DNA from: Flavobacterium chungbukense
GTDB lineage: Bacteria > Bacteroidota > Bacteroidia > Flavobacteriales > Flavobacteriaceae
Direction of reading: 5' to 3'
DNA length: 64,000 nucleotides
Assembly (NCBI RefSeq): GCF_020805785.1
Contig: NZ_JAJGZV010000001.1
Coordinates: forward strand, 310,001 to 374,000
A program made the position numbers and the translations under genes. This document shows positions 1-8,985 of this stretch, piece after piece (positions within the stretch are counted from its first letter, which is position 1; the number at the start of each line of letters is the position of its first letter). Under the pieces are notes generated by a model. That model was not told the DNA's origin. It did no database searches and was given only the letters and a program-made list of their open reading frames with translations.

Positions 1-1541
1 TAGCAGTCGAAGTTACACAGCAAGTAGTAGCACGTCAGAAAATGGAAGAAAGCGAAAGCCGTTTTCGGGCGCTGGTAAATGCTTCTTCTGATTTAGTGTA
101 TCGAATGGATGCTGACTGGATGATTATGCATAGTCTAGAAGGAGATGGACTTTTTACTAATTCTGAAGGTCAAGTTTCTAATTGGCTAGATAAATTTATT
201 CATAACAGTGATCTTCAAAGAGCTGTGAATCTTATTTCTCAATCTATAGTAGATAAGAGTATTTTTGAGATGGAACATAGAGTAACAAATCCTGATGGTT
301 CTATCGGATGGGTTTTTTCGAGAGTTGTTCCGATATTAGATGAAAACGATAAAATCGTCGAATGGTTTGGCACAGCTAGCAATATTACTTCGCAAAAAGA
401 ACTTCAGGAAGTAATTAAAGAAAGCGAAGAGAAATTTAGACAATTAGCAGATCTGGTTCCTCAAATTATTTGGACAGCAAAACCAGATGGTTTTGTTGAT
501 TACTACAATAGCCGCTGGTACGAATACACTGGTTTTGACGAAGATAAATTTGGTGATTCTAGCTGGGTTCCCGTCTTACATCCGGATGATATGGATTTGG
601 TTAAGGAATTTTGGTATTACAGTGTTGAAAGCGGTAACCCGTACCAAATTGAATTTCGTATCAAAAATATATATACAAAAGAATACCGATGGTTTTTAAG
701 CAAAGCGGTTCCTATCAAAGATAAATCTGGCGTTATTACCAAGTGGTTTGGGACATGCACAGACATACAAGAACACAAATCGATTACAGAAAAACTAGAA
801 ATTTTAGTAGCAGATCGTACTAAAGAATTACAGCGTTCTAATGACGATTTGCAGCAGTTTGCCCACGTTGCCTCACACGATTTAAAAGAACCGGTTAGAA
901 AAATTAAAACATTTGTAAGTCGTTTAGAAGATCATCTAGAGGGAAAACTCGATGAATCTTCGACAAGATATATAGAAAGAATTCATGTTGCGGCAGACCG
1001 AATGTTTAATATGATTGATGGCGTTTTGGCCTATTCTAAAATTAATGCCGATTCACAAAAAACGACTTTAGTTGACTTAAATGAGATTATAAGAAATATC
1101 GAAACCGATCTGGAAATTGCTTTACAGAAATCGGGCGGAAAAATTCTGTATCAAAATTTACCTAAATTGGAAGGCGCAGGTGTATTGTTATATCAATTAT
1201 TTTATAATCTTATCAATAATTCTATTAAATTTGCTCAGGATAAACAACCTCCAATAATTAGAATATCAACTGAAATAACAAATGAGCAAGACAAAGATTT
1301 TGCGGTGATTACTTTAGAAGATAACGGAATTGGTTTTACACAAAATCAAACGAACCATATTTTTGAAACCTTTACTCGTTTAAATCCAAAGGATCGATAT
1401 GAAGGAACAGGTTTAGGATTGTCTCTCTGCAAAAAAATAGCGGAGCGTCATGGAGGAAGTATCAGCGCCTCTGGAATACCAAACCAAGGTGCTGTATTTA
1501 CAATAAAGTTGCCCTTAGAACAGAAAGAGAACGACATTTAA
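1..1541 (+). CDS. PAS-domain sensor histidine kinase, 5' end outside window
   Basis: The frame is open from the window edge (codons from base 3) into an ATG at 42, and the residues before it read like a PAS linker, so I treat this as the C-terminal part of a longer kinase. At least two PAS/PAC units are visible, each ending in a 'KWFGT' or 'EWFGT' strand. A HisKA domain follows with the phosphoacceptor His in ASHDLKEP (codon 876-878), then a HATPase domain with N box (NLINNSIKFA), G1 (DNGIGF) and G2 (GTGLGLSL). No membrane segment is seen in the visible part. The next gene, one base downstream, is a lone receiver, so the pair probably forms a phosphorelay. The signal is unknown. Confidence 0.9.
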   Translation, partial: AVEVTQQVVARQKMEESESRFRALVNASSDLVYRMDADWMIMHSLEGDGLFTNSEGQVSNWLDKFIHNSDLQRAVNLISQSIVDKSIFEMEHRVTNPDGSIGWVFSRVVPILDENDKIVEWFGTASNITSQKELQEVIKESEEKFRQLADLVPQIIWTAKPDGFVDYYNSRWYEYTGFDEDKFGDSSWVPVLHPDDMDLVKEFWYYSVESGNPYQIEFRIKNIYTKEYRWFLSKAVPIKDKSGVITKWFGTCTDIQEHKSITEKLEILVADRTKELQRSNDDLQQFAHVASHDLKEPVRKIKTFVSRLEDHLEGKLDESSTRYIERIHVAADRMFNMIDGVLAYSKINADSQKTTLVDLNEIIRNIETDLEIALQKSGGKILYQNLPKLEGAGVLLYQLFYNLINNSIKFAQDKQPPIIRISTEITNEQDKDFAVITLEDNGIGFTQNQTNHIFETFTRLNPKDRYEGTGLGLSLCKKIAERHGGSISASGIPNQGAVFTIKLPLEQKENDI

Positions 1542-1542
1542 T

Positions 1543-2007
1543 ATGGAGAAAAAGATAATTTTACTGGCCGACGACGATATGGATGACACAGAAATGTTCT
1601 GCGAAGCATTGGCAGAAGTTGATGCAGATATTTTATGTCATTGCGCAGAGAATGGAAGTGAGGCATTAAAGATTCTCAGCAGTCTCGACGAAGTACCAGG
1701 AGTTATTTTTTTAGATTTAAATATGCCGATTATGAATGGCTGGGAATGTCTGAGAGAGCTAAAGTCAAATCCGCGTTATAAAGATATTCCTGTAATTATG
1801 ATTTCGACTTCTTCACACAAAAATGATATGGATAGCGCAACTAGTTTAGGCGCGGTCTGTTACTTTATAAAACCGAATAATTTTAAGGATTTAAAACAGG
1901 TTTTGAAAATTATTACATCCAATTTAGCAAACATCAAAGAAGCTATTTCAACATTACAATCAAGCGGATTAGAGCATATTTTTGTTTGTCAGGAAAGTAA
2001 TTTGTAA
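1543..2007 (+). CDS. Single-domain response regulator
   Basis: This 154-residue protein is a stand-alone CheY-like receiver with no output domain. The acidic pocket is ADDDMDD (D10-D12), the phosphoacceptor is D58 in FLDLNMP, the switch position lies in MISTSS (88-90) and the conserved lysine is K110 in FIKP. Receivers with the LNMPxMNGWE pattern usually partner with PAS or phytochrome-type kinases. The gene follows the kinase by one base, so the two are almost certainly co-transcribed and cognate. Without an output domain it must act by phosphotransfer or protein contact. Confidence 0.93.
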   Translation: MEKKIILLADDDMDDTEMFCEALAEVDADILCHCAENGSEALKILSSLDEVPGVIFLDLNMPIMNGWECLRELKSNPRYKDIPVIMISTSSHKNDMDSATSLGAVCYFIKPNNFKDLKQVLKIITSNLANIKEAISTLQSSGLEHIFVCQESNL

Positions 2008-2133
2008 TTCTAAATAGTCAAATTCTTCATTTGCTAAAGGGCAGATTTGTTCAATATGTTCGCAGTTCCTCCATAAAAGTAATTTTGTTTCTGGAAAATG
2101 ATTTAGCTGTTCAACCCCAATAAATTGTTTCAT
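1969..2133 (-). CDS. Possible small hypothetical protein (54 aa)
   Basis: A minus-strand frame of 54 codons runs from ATG at 2133 to TAA at 1969, filling the otherwise empty gap between the response regulator and the DUF763 gene and overlapping the 3' end of the regulator by 39 bases. It encodes a soluble acidic peptide with two cysteines (starts MKQFIGVEQL). I do not recognise a family and no convincing promoter precedes it. It may be a real small gene converging on the two-component operon, or a chance frame. Confidence 0.3.
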   Translation of the reverse strand: MKQFIGVEQLNHFPETKLLLWRNCEHIEQICPLANEEFDYLELQITFLTNKNML

Positions 2134-2219
2134 TTTGTAACATTCTACAAACCTTACGGCTTTATTAAGAAATAGACATTTGTATTTTGTTTATTTTTGC
2201 AGGATATTAAAATTGACAA

Positions 2220-3440
2220 ATGAAACGTTCAGGTACAGCAGATCTTCCTTTACATTACGGACATGTTCCGATGTGGCTTGCTGAACGAATGTCAAAACTT
2301 GGCTTTGCGATTGTAGAAACAATTGCCTTAGAATTTTCTACTTCTGAAGTGATCAGTAAATTGAGTAATCCTTTTTGGTTTCAGAGTTTTGGAGCGGTTA
2401 TGGGAATGGATTGGCATTCTTCAGGAATTACAACCTCTGTGCTCGGAGCATTAAAAAGATCGGTAAATCCGCATTCTAAAGAATTAGGAATTTATATCTG
2501 TGGAGGAAAGGGCAAACATTCGATGCTCACGCCACAAGAACTTCTTTTTGTAGGTGAAAAAACGGGTCTTGACGGAAATAATCTGGCCAATTGCAGCAGA
2601 TTGACTGCAAAAGTCGATAACACTGCCATTCAAGACGGATTCCAGTTGTATCAGCATAATTTTATTGTAGATAATAAAGGGCAATGGGCAGTTATTCAGC
2701 AAGGAATGAATCCGAATTCGCAAACTGCGAGAAGATATCATTGGCATTCACAAGATTTGAAATCTTTCATAAACGAACCTCACACTTTTATTTATGGTGA
2801 AAATCAGGGAAATATATTAAATCTTACTGCCGATGCAGCCACAAAATCTAGAGAAGGAATTTTAGAACTAGTAAAAGAAGAGCCAGCAAAAATTATAAAA
2901 GAGATGCAACATCTTTCTATGCCAGCCCATCACGATGTTAGGATGGAAGATGTAAATATGAAAAGACTCGGCGCAATGCTTTGGACAACACATGATAATA
3001 AACCAGAAGATTTTGAAGAACTATTGCTTTTAAAAGGAATGGGGCCAAGAGCTTTGCAATCTTTAGCATTGGTTAGCGAAATTATCTATGGAACTCCAAC
3101 GCGATTTGAAGATCCGGCACGTTTCTCTTTTGCTCATGGTGGAAAAGACGGACATCCGTTTCCTGTTCCCGTTACAATTTACGATGAAACAATTGATACT
3201 TTGCAAAGAGCTATAAATCGTGCAAAAATTGGAAATAGTGATAAATTAAATGCTATTCAAAAACTATCTGAGATTTCGAGAAAAGCAGAAGAAAATTTTA
3301 CGCCAAATAATAATTTTGATGCATTGATTCAAAGAGAAAGGGAAAATTCTCATCTATATGGCGGCCGAACCGTTTTTGGCGATGCAAAACCCAAAAAGAA
3401 CAAACCAAATAATCCGAATAATCAATTGGAATTGTTTTAA
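2220..3440 (+). CDS. DUF763 domain-containing protein
   Basis: The 406-residue product matches my recollection of the DUF763 family over nearly its whole length: it starts MKRSGTADLPLHYGHVP and contains GADWH-like (MGMDWHSSG) and CGGKGKHS motifs. DUF763 occurs in bacteria and archaea; its function is not established. A helix-hairpin-helix-like stretch (LLLKGMGPRALQSLALV) lies near residue 270, followed by FSFAHGGKDGHPFPVP, which hints at nucleic-acid contact. No signal peptide is seen. A TATTTTTG element (2192-2199) fits the -7 consensus of Bacteroidota promoters, but I see no clear -33 box. The C-terminal tail is Lys/Asn-rich and likely disordered. Confidence 0.88.
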   Translation: MKRSGTADLPLHYGHVPMWLAERMSKLGFAIVETIALEFSTSEVISKLSNPFWFQSFGAVMGMDWHSSGITTSVLGALKRSVNPHSKELGIYICGGKGKHSMLTPQELLFVGEKTGLDGNNLANCSRLTAKVDNTAIQDGFQLYQHNFIVDNKGQWAVIQQGMNPNSQTARRYHWHSQDLKSFINEPHTFIYGENQGNILNLTADAATKSREGILELVKEEPAKIIKEMQHLSMPAHHDVRMEDVNMKRLGAMLWTTHDNKPEDFEELLLLKGMGPRALQSLALVSEIIYGTPTRFEDPARFSFAHGGKDGHPFPVPVTIYDETIDTLQRAINRAKIGNSDKLNAIQKLSEISRKAEENFTPNNNFDALIQRERENSHLYGGRTVFGDAKPKKNKPNNPNNQLELF

Positions 3441-3492
3441 AAATTTCAGTTTTAATATTTGCTTTTGCAATGATTTAATTTATAATTCAATA

Positions 3493-4674
3493 ATGTTAGA
3501 AAAAGAAAAATCAATCTATACGCTTCAATTTATTTTACTTTGTTTAAGTTCTTTGCTGTTTTCTTCTAGTTTCAATATGATGATTCCAGAACTTCCAAAT
3601 TATTTAAGCAGTCTTGGCGGTGCAGAATACAAAGGTTTAATCATTTCCTTGTTTACGCTTACGGCGGCAATTTCAAGACCTTTTAGCGGTAAGCTTACAG
3701 ACAAATGGGGACGTGTACCGGTTATGGCAATTGGATCTTCGGTTTGTGTAATTTGCGGATTTCTGTATCCGATTTTAAGTTCTGTTTCTGGATTTCTATT
3801 GCTTCGTCTCGTTCATGGTTTCTCTACAGGATTTAAACCAACTTCGACATCTGCTTACGTAGCCGATATTATTCCGCAAAAGAGATGGGGAGAAGCATTA
3901 GGAATGCATGGATTGTGTTTTGGTATTGGTGGCGCACTTGGCCCTGCATTGGGAAGTATGATTGTGAATTCTTTTGGAATGAATGCGATGTTTTATACTT
4001 CATCATTTCTCGCTTTTTTATCGATTATCATTGTTTTTAATATGAAAGAAACGCTTACGGTAAAAGAGAAACTTAACAAGTCTATGTTTTATATTGGGAG
4101 AAAAGATATTGTAGATAAAAATGTTTTTCCAGCAGGAATTATTACTTTTTTGTCTTATACCGCCTTCGGAATTATTTTAACCTTAATTCCAGATTGGAGT
4201 GAACATCTTGGTGCGACAAATAAAGGTATATTTTTTACGGCATTTACCGTTGCTTCGGTTTTGGTTCGTTTTGTGGCAGGAAAAGTTTCAGATAGACACG
4301 GAAGACCAAAAGTAATTTTAGCAGGATTAATCATAACTTCTATCGCACTTTTTGTAGTTAGTCAAGGAAGAGATATTCAGATGCTATTAATTGGGGCAGG
4401 AATTTATGGAACTGGTACCGGAATTCTATCGCCAGCAATTAGCGCCTGGACGATTGATATGAGTAATCCTGAACACCGAGGAAAAGCAGTTGCCACGATG
4501 TATATTTCGATGGAACTCGGAATTGGGAGCGGTGCTCTTTTGGGAGGAACCTACTATAACGATCAAATTAATCGCATTCCACAAATTATTAGATTTGATA
4601 TTTTGGTGTTGGTTTTGGGGATTGTTTATCTTTTTTATTGGCGTAGAAATAAAAATAAAAAGCTGAAAGTTTAA
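3493..4674 (+). CDS. Major facilitator superfamily transporter
   Basis: The frame is open from 3358, but ATG 3493 gives a normal MFS N-terminus (MLEKEKSIYTLQFILL), whereas the upstream extension would overlap the DUF763 gene. The 393-residue product has about 12 hydrophobic segments. It carries motif A between helices 2 and 3 (GKLTDKWGRVPVM) and its repeat in the second half (GKVSDRHGRPKVI). The likely role is proton-coupled export or uptake of a small molecule at the inner membrane. The substrate cannot be read from the sequence. Confidence 0.9.
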   Translation: MLEKEKSIYTLQFILLCLSSLLFSSSFNMMIPELPNYLSSLGGAEYKGLIISLFTLTAAISRPFSGKLTDKWGRVPVMAIGSSVCVICGFLYPILSSVSGFLLLRLVHGFSTGFKPTSTSAYVADIIPQKRWGEALGMHGLCFGIGGALGPALGSMIVNSFGMNAMFYTSSFLAFLSIIIVFNMKETLTVKEKLNKSMFYIGRKDIVDKNVFPAGIITFLSYTAFGIILTLIPDWSEHLGATNKGIFFTAFTVASVLVRFVAGKVSDRHGRPKVILAGLIITSIALFVVSQGRDIQMLLIGAGIYGTGTGILSPAISAWTIDMSNPEHRGKAVATMYISMELGIGSGALLGGTYYNDQINRIPQIIRFDILVLVLGIVYLFYWRRNKNKKLKV

Positions 4675-4741
4675 ATGAAATTGAAAACACGAAATTAGTT
4701 CGCAAATCAAGCGAATATCGTTTGTTATTCATTTATAAATA

Positions 4742-5437
4742 CTATTGATATTTACTCAAATCCAGATTAAGAATCGTTCCAACTCTACTAAACTCTTCAT
4801 TAACCTTTGCATTCAAAATTAGTTGTTCGTTGTGTATTGGATGATTAAAAATTAACTGATGTGCATGGAGCATCATTCCTTTCAAGTCAAAATTTTCCAG
4901 CCATAATTTATTTTGTTTGTTACAACCATGCGGGCGACTTCCTAAAATGGGATGAAAAATATGTTTGAAATGTTTCCGTAATTGATGCATACGTCCAGTT
5001 TCTGGAATCGCTTCTACCAAACAATATCGGGAAGTGGGTTTATTGTTAAATGCCAACGCAACTTCAGCATTTTGCAAACGATGAAAGTACGTTATGGCAT
5101 TTTGTTTAATGTCATCATCATTAATTAAATCATAATCTATCGTAAGTTCTTCGGGTGACCAGCCGCGTAAAATCGCCAAATATTTTTTTTCTACTTCGCG
5201 CGTAGCAAAACGATCATTCATAATTTTAAGAACTTCTTTATCTAGCGCAAATAACAAAATACCAGATGTTTTGCGATCTAACCGATGAATAGGATAAACG
5301 TGTTGCCCAATTTGATTTCTCAATTCCTGAATGGCATACACTTTTGCATCTCGCGCATAAAATGATTTGTGAACCAATAACCCGCTTGGTTTATTAATGG
5401 CAATAATATATTCGTCTTGGTAAAGAATTTCTAACAT
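4742..5437 (-). CDS. truC: tRNA pseudouridine synthase TruC (RluA family)
   Basis: The protein has 231 residues and no S4 domain. The RluA-family catalytic motif HRLDRKTSG holds the nucleophile D54. The N-terminus (MLEILYQDEYIIAINKPSG) and the IGQHV, TSRY and TGRMHQLR stretches match E. coli TruC closely, so the expected reaction is pseudouridine formation at position 65 of tRNAs. It is shorter at the C-terminus than the E. coli enzyme. The gene converges on the MFS gene with a 67-base gap in which I see no clear terminator. Confidence 0.88.
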   Translation of the reverse strand: MLEILYQDEYIIAINKPSGLLVHKSFYARDAKVYAIQELRNQIGQHVYPIHRLDRKTSGILLFALDKEVLKIMNDRFATREVEKKYLAILRGWSPEELTIDYDLINDDDIKQNAITYFHRLQNAEVALAFNNKPTSRYCLVEAIPETGRMHQLRKHFKHIFHPILGSRPHGCNKQNKLWLENFDLKGMMLHAHQLIFNHPIHNEQLILNAKVNEEFSRVGTILNLDLSKYQ

Positions 5438-5551
5438 TCGGCAAAAGTAAAAGAGATTTCGGTTGAAATGACTTTTAGATGTTATTTATTTGCCGATAGT
5501 TCCGAAATTCTTTTTTATGCTAGTCCTAATATTAATAACAACTGGATTAAT

Positions 5552-5590
5552 AAAAAAAAAGCCCGTAAACAATAAGTTTACAGGCTTTTT
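5552..5590 (-). terminator. Rho-independent terminator of tmRNA gene
   Basis: Read on the minus strand, a stem GCCTGTAAAC / GTTTACGGGC with a five-base loop is followed by a run of T. It begins a few bases after the mature 3' end of the tmRNA. Confidence 0.85.
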
Positions 5591-5592
5591 TG

Positions 5593-5987
5593 TGGAGTCG
5601 CCGAGAATCGAACTCGGGTCCAAACAAGCAACTAAAGAGCTTTCTACACGTTTATTTCCTGATTAGATTTTCGATGTTAAGCTAGGCCAGAAACAGCCAC
5701 CGAACACTTATCTTCTTAATTTTCGAAACCCACCCGAAGCTCATGGATATCTAGGTTTATTTTTACGGTTCCCCTGAACGGAACGCCACAAACCAAGGCT
5801 TTCCAGGAGAATCCAGCTTCTCTACCTTGTAGAGACGTGGCGCAATCTTACTATGATTCGGATTATGCAGCTAAAGCGTAATTATTTTCGCCGTGTAAAA
5901 GTTTGAGATCTTATATTTACGAGCAAGGTCTCAATGCTCGACGTGCTTACTGTTCAATTCGACTTGCTGTCAAAACCAGTCGACCCC
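5593..5987 (-). ncRNA. ssrA: tmRNA (ssrA)
   Basis: Transfer-messenger RNA rescues stalled ribosomes and tags the nascent chain for degradation. On the minus strand the 5' end starts GGGGTCGACTGG and pairs with CGACTCC near the 3' end (5594-5600) to form the acceptor stem. The T-arm TTCGATTC lies just before it. CCA is not encoded after the discriminator base. The tag frame (near 5867-5897) reads GENNYALAA followed by TAA, the form expected in Flavobacteriia. The length is about 395 bases, a one-piece molecule. Confidence 0.96.
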
Positions 5988-6061
5988 AAAAAATAAGTCT
6001 GCAAATGTATACTTTTTGAAATTACTTTCTATTAAAATTTTCAGAAAAATTTTATAGTCAT

Positions 6062-6199
6062 AAAGTCGAAAGTCAAAAGTTGTAAAGTCACATACTTAAG
6101 TGCTATTGCTTCATTTTATTTTCCCATTGTTGGTTATTAAAAAACAAAGTCATTATTAACTACTGTTCCAAGACTTTACAACTTTTGACTTTCGACTTT
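6062..6199. repeat. 28-bp perfect inverted repeat with 82-bp spacer
   Basis: The left arm at 6062-6089 (begins AAAGTCGAAAGTC) and right arm at 6172-6199 (ends GACTTTCGACTTT) are exact reverse complements. Each arm is itself built of repeated AAAGTC/GAAAGTC units. The element lies between the tmRNA 5' end and the 3' end of the beta-lactamase-like gene, both on the minus strand. It could fold into a large hairpin acting as a transcription end point, or be a dispersed intergenic repeat. No coding capacity is seen. Confidence 0.8.
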
Positions 6200-6217
6200 T
6201 GACTTTCGCCTATAGTT

Positions 6218-7420
6218 TTACTCTTCGTCTTTAAAATTAAAAGGGTAATCTCCAAATATTGGTGCCAATTTACGGACTGCATACGTATTTCTAGTCATCT
6301 TGTTAGAAAGGGCAATAATTGTAACACCTTCATTCTTTAACGTAATATAAGACGAAGTGTTTCCATGCCACCAACCATTATGGAAATAGAAGTTTTGTCC
6401 CGTTTCCCAGTTGATCATTCTAATTCCAAGACCATAATTTTTAGTTCCTTTGCGTTCATTACTGTAACCCGTATAAACTTGTTTCAATAATTCAGGTTTT
6501 AAGAAATCTGGTGATTGTCTAGCGCGATCAAATTTTAAAAGATCTCGTGCTGTAGAGAAAACGTTTTTATCTCCATAAACATTATCCAAATAATCAAAAC
6601 CTATTTCTACGCCGTTTCCTTTATAAGAAGGAACAATTTTTTTTCTGTCTTTATCATCATCAAAAACATAGGTGTTTTTCATTCCAAGAGGTTTGAAAAT
6701 CATTTCCGACATTGCTTCTTTATAACTTAAGCCTGTTATTTTTTCGATAATAAGCGCCAGCATAGCGTAGTTTGTATTGCAATAGCTAAAACGTGTGCCA
6801 GTTTTAGACTCCAAACCAATATCTTTTGTTGCTAGAATATCAAGAATGTCTTTGTTAGTCAATTGGTTATGACGGTCCCAAACCGATTTGTCACGATCTG
6901 TAAAATAAGCATAATTGCGCATTCCAGTACGGTGGCTCAATAACATTCTAATCGTACATTCTTCGTATGGAAATGTTTTTAGAATCGTATTTACTTTTTG
7001 ATCCAAATCTATTTTGCCTGCATTTACCAATTTTAAAACCGCAGTCGCAGTTAAAACTTTACTTACTGAGGCAATTTGTACGGGAGTTTCTGCCGTTATT
7101 TTCGTTCCTTCGTTTTTATTGGCAAATCCGTTGTATTTTTCAAAAATGATCTGACCGTTTTTAGCTACCAGAAAGCTTCCATTCATGGTATTATTGGGCC
7201 AGTTTTTATTATAAAAGTGATTTATTCTACCGACAACCGAGTTTATATAAGCCTGAGAAATTTTCTTTTCTGCTCCTAAAGGCTTCATTTTAGGTAAAGT
7301 ATCTTCGACTGCTTGAGTAGTATCTAGTGTTGTTTTTTTGTTTTGACCACATGAGCTTAAAACTAATACTGAGAAAAGTATTTGTGGTATCTTTGTTTTT
7401 TTAAGGAAAATCATTTGCAT
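6218..7420 (-). CDS. Serine hydrolase / beta-lactamase-like lipoprotein
   Basis: The 400-residue product starts with a signal peptide and lipobox ending LSSC (Cys24), so it is predicted to be lipid-anchored. It has the class C beta-lactamase / penicillin-binding-protein fold signatures: SxxK at S118-K121 (ASVSK), YxN at 213-215 (YCN) and HNG at 347-349. Members of this family act as D-aminopeptidases, esterases or peptidoglycan hydrolases more often than as true beta-lactamases, so I do not predict resistance. The gene stands alone. A second ATG two codons in is an equally possible start. Confidence 0.88.
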   Translation of the reverse strand: MQMIFLKKTKIPQILFSVLVLSSCGQNKKTTLDTTQAVEDTLPKMKPLGAEKKISQAYINSVVGRINHFYNKNWPNNTMNGSFLVAKNGQIIFEKYNGFANKNEGTKITAETPVQIASVSKVLTATAVLKLVNAGKIDLDQKVNTILKTFPYEECTIRMLLSHRTGMRNYAYFTDRDKSVWDRHNQLTNKDILDILATKDIGLESKTGTRFSYCNTNYAMLALIIEKITGLSYKEAMSEMIFKPLGMKNTYVFDDDKDRKKIVPSYKGNGVEIGFDYLDNVYGDKNVFSTARDLLKFDRARQSPDFLKPELLKQVYTGYSNERKGTKNYGLGIRMINWETGQNFYFHNGWWHGNTSSYITLKNEGVTIIALSNKMTRNTYAVRKLAPIFGDYPFNFKDEE

Positions 7421-7658
7421 CGTTCTTTAAAAACAAATATATCGAATTCAATTTTGTTGTTTTCTCAGTTCTGAGGCTTTAATTTGTGATTTTTAACATT
7501 TTTTTAAGAGTTGTAAAAACTAGTCGTTTGTTTTTCAGGTTTTAACGAATTTGAAGCATTCTAAATAGAATTTTAGAAACAAAAATTTAACTAAATTTGT
7601 TATATTTGAAACAAATACTGTTTTAAAAGTTATATTATTGAATATTAAAATCACTGAA

Positions 7659-8861
7659 ATGAAGTTTGGAATTATAAAAGAAAGAAAAAATCCGCCAGAT
7701 AGGAGAGTAGTATTTTCTCCTGATGAATTAGCTAAATTGAAGCAAGTTTATCACACAGCTTCATTTGAAGTTGAAAGTTCAGATATTAGGATTTTTACTG
7801 ATTCAGAATATAAAAATATGGGAATTACAGTAACAGAAGATGTTTCGGACTGTGATGTTTTATTTGGAGTGAAAGAAGTTCCTGTTGAAAATTTAATTCC
7901 AAACAAATCCTATTTTTTCTTTTCCCATACGATTAAAAAGCAACCGCATAATAGAAAATTACTTCAGGCTATTTTAGAGAAGAACATCGATTTGTATGAT
8001 CATGAAACCATCGTAGACGAACTAGACCGCCGTTTAATTGGTTTTGGAAGATATGCTGGAATGGTTGGAGTTTATAACGGAATTAGAGCTTTCGGAATTA
8101 AATTCGAATTGTTTAAACTTCCAAAAGCAGAAACTCTTTCGGGAAAAGAAGCTTTAATTATGCATTTAAAGCGCATCACAATGCCTGCTTTAAAATTTGT
8201 AATTACAGGAACAGGAAAAGTAGGAAGCGGAGCCAAAGAAATTTTGGATGCCATTAAAGTGAAAGAAATTACGATTGATAATTATCTGACTAAAAAATAT
8301 GCGCAGGCAGTTTACGTTCAGTTGGACGTTTTAGAATACAATAGAAGAAAAGATGGTCAGGTTTTAGATTTTACAGATTTTATTCAGCATCCTGAAGAAT
8401 ATGAATCTGATTTTGAAAGATTTACTAAGGTTTCGGATATTTATTTTGCAGGTCATTTTTACGCGAGCAACGCACCGATGATCCTTACAAGAGAAATGCT
8501 TAACGCTAGTGATTGCAAACTAAAAGTAGTAGCAGATATTTCTTGCGATGTAAATGGACCAATTGCGTGTACTCTTCGTTCTTCGACTATTGAAGAGCCT
8601 TTATATGGTTATTTTCCTTTGGAAGATAAAGAGGTAGATTTTTTTCATCCTGCGGCAGTTGCTGTTATGGCAGTTGATAATCTGCCTTGCGAAATTCCAA
8701 AAGATGCAAGCATAGGTTTTGGAGAACAATTTATGGAACACGTAATTCCTGCTTTTTTTAATGGCGATAAAGATGGAATTTTGAAACGAGCCAAAATCAC
8801 AGAAAATGGAAAACTAACAGAACGATTTAGCTATTTGCAAGATTACGTTAATAATGGTTAG
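7659..8861 (+). CDS. NAD(P)-dependent oxidoreductase, saccharopine/alanine dehydrogenase family
   Basis: I choose ATG 7659 over the upstream TTG at 7638 because the family begins exactly here (MKFGIIKERKNPPDRRV, compare alanine dehydrogenase, transhydrogenase and saccharopine dehydrogenase N-termini). The product has 400 residues. The nucleotide-binding region follows the N-terminal lobe, with VITGTGKVGSGA near residue 185 as the glycine-rich loop. Substrate residues cannot be assigned by eye, so lysine-forming saccharopine dehydrogenase and related amino-acid dehydrogenases remain open. A TATATTTG box at 7601-7608 matches the -7 consensus. A strong terminator follows. Confidence 0.85.
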   Translation: MKFGIIKERKNPPDRRVVFSPDELAKLKQVYHTASFEVESSDIRIFTDSEYKNMGITVTEDVSDCDVLFGVKEVPVENLIPNKSYFFFSHTIKKQPHNRKLLQAILEKNIDLYDHETIVDELDRRLIGFGRYAGMVGVYNGIRAFGIKFELFKLPKAETLSGKEALIMHLKRITMPALKFVITGTGKVGSGAKEILDAIKVKEITIDNYLTKKYAQAVYVQLDVLEYNRRKDGQVLDFTDFIQHPEEYESDFERFTKVSDIYFAGHFYASNAPMILTREMLNASDCKLKVVADISCDVNGPIACTLRSSTIEEPLYGYFPLEDKEVDFFHPAAVAVMAVDNLPCEIPKDASIGFGEQFMEHVIPAFFNGDKDGILKRAKITENGKLTERFSYLQDYVNNG

Positions 8862-8886
8862 TTGTTAATGATTAATTATAAATTTA

Positions 8887-8922
8887 AAAAGAGCTTTCTA
8901 AAACTTAGAAAGCTCTTTTTTT
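8887..8922 (+). terminator. Rho-independent terminator
   Basis: A perfect stem AAAGAGCTTTCTAA / TTAGAAAGCTCTTT with a three-base loop is followed by T residues, directly after the dehydrogenase gene. Confidence 0.92.
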
Positions 8923-8930
8923 ATAATGAA

Positions 8931-8984
8931 TTAAAAATTAAAAATTAAAAATTAAAAATTAAAAATTAAAAATTAAAAATTAAA
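8931..8984. repeat. Heptamer tandem repeat (TTAAAAA)n
   Basis: Seven exact copies of TTAAAAA plus a partial copy end one base before the fumarase stop codon (minus strand). The array lies between two convergent genes, downstream of a terminator. Such a short perfect array is prone to slipped-strand length changes. Confidence 0.95.
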
Positions 8985-8985
8985 T

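Noticed and set aside
3358..3492. N-terminal extension of the MFS transporter
   Set aside because: It overlaps the DUF763 coding region and has no membrane or family features. ATG 3493 gives the normal MFS start.
6218..7420. Antibiotic-resistance beta-lactamase
   Set aside because: SxxK, YxN and HNG motifs fit the broad serine-hydrolase family, but the lipoprotein anchor and lack of closer beta-lactamase signatures do not support a resistance call.
8931..8984. CRISPR-like array
   Set aside because: The unit is a seven-base direct repeat without spacers and there are no cas genes.
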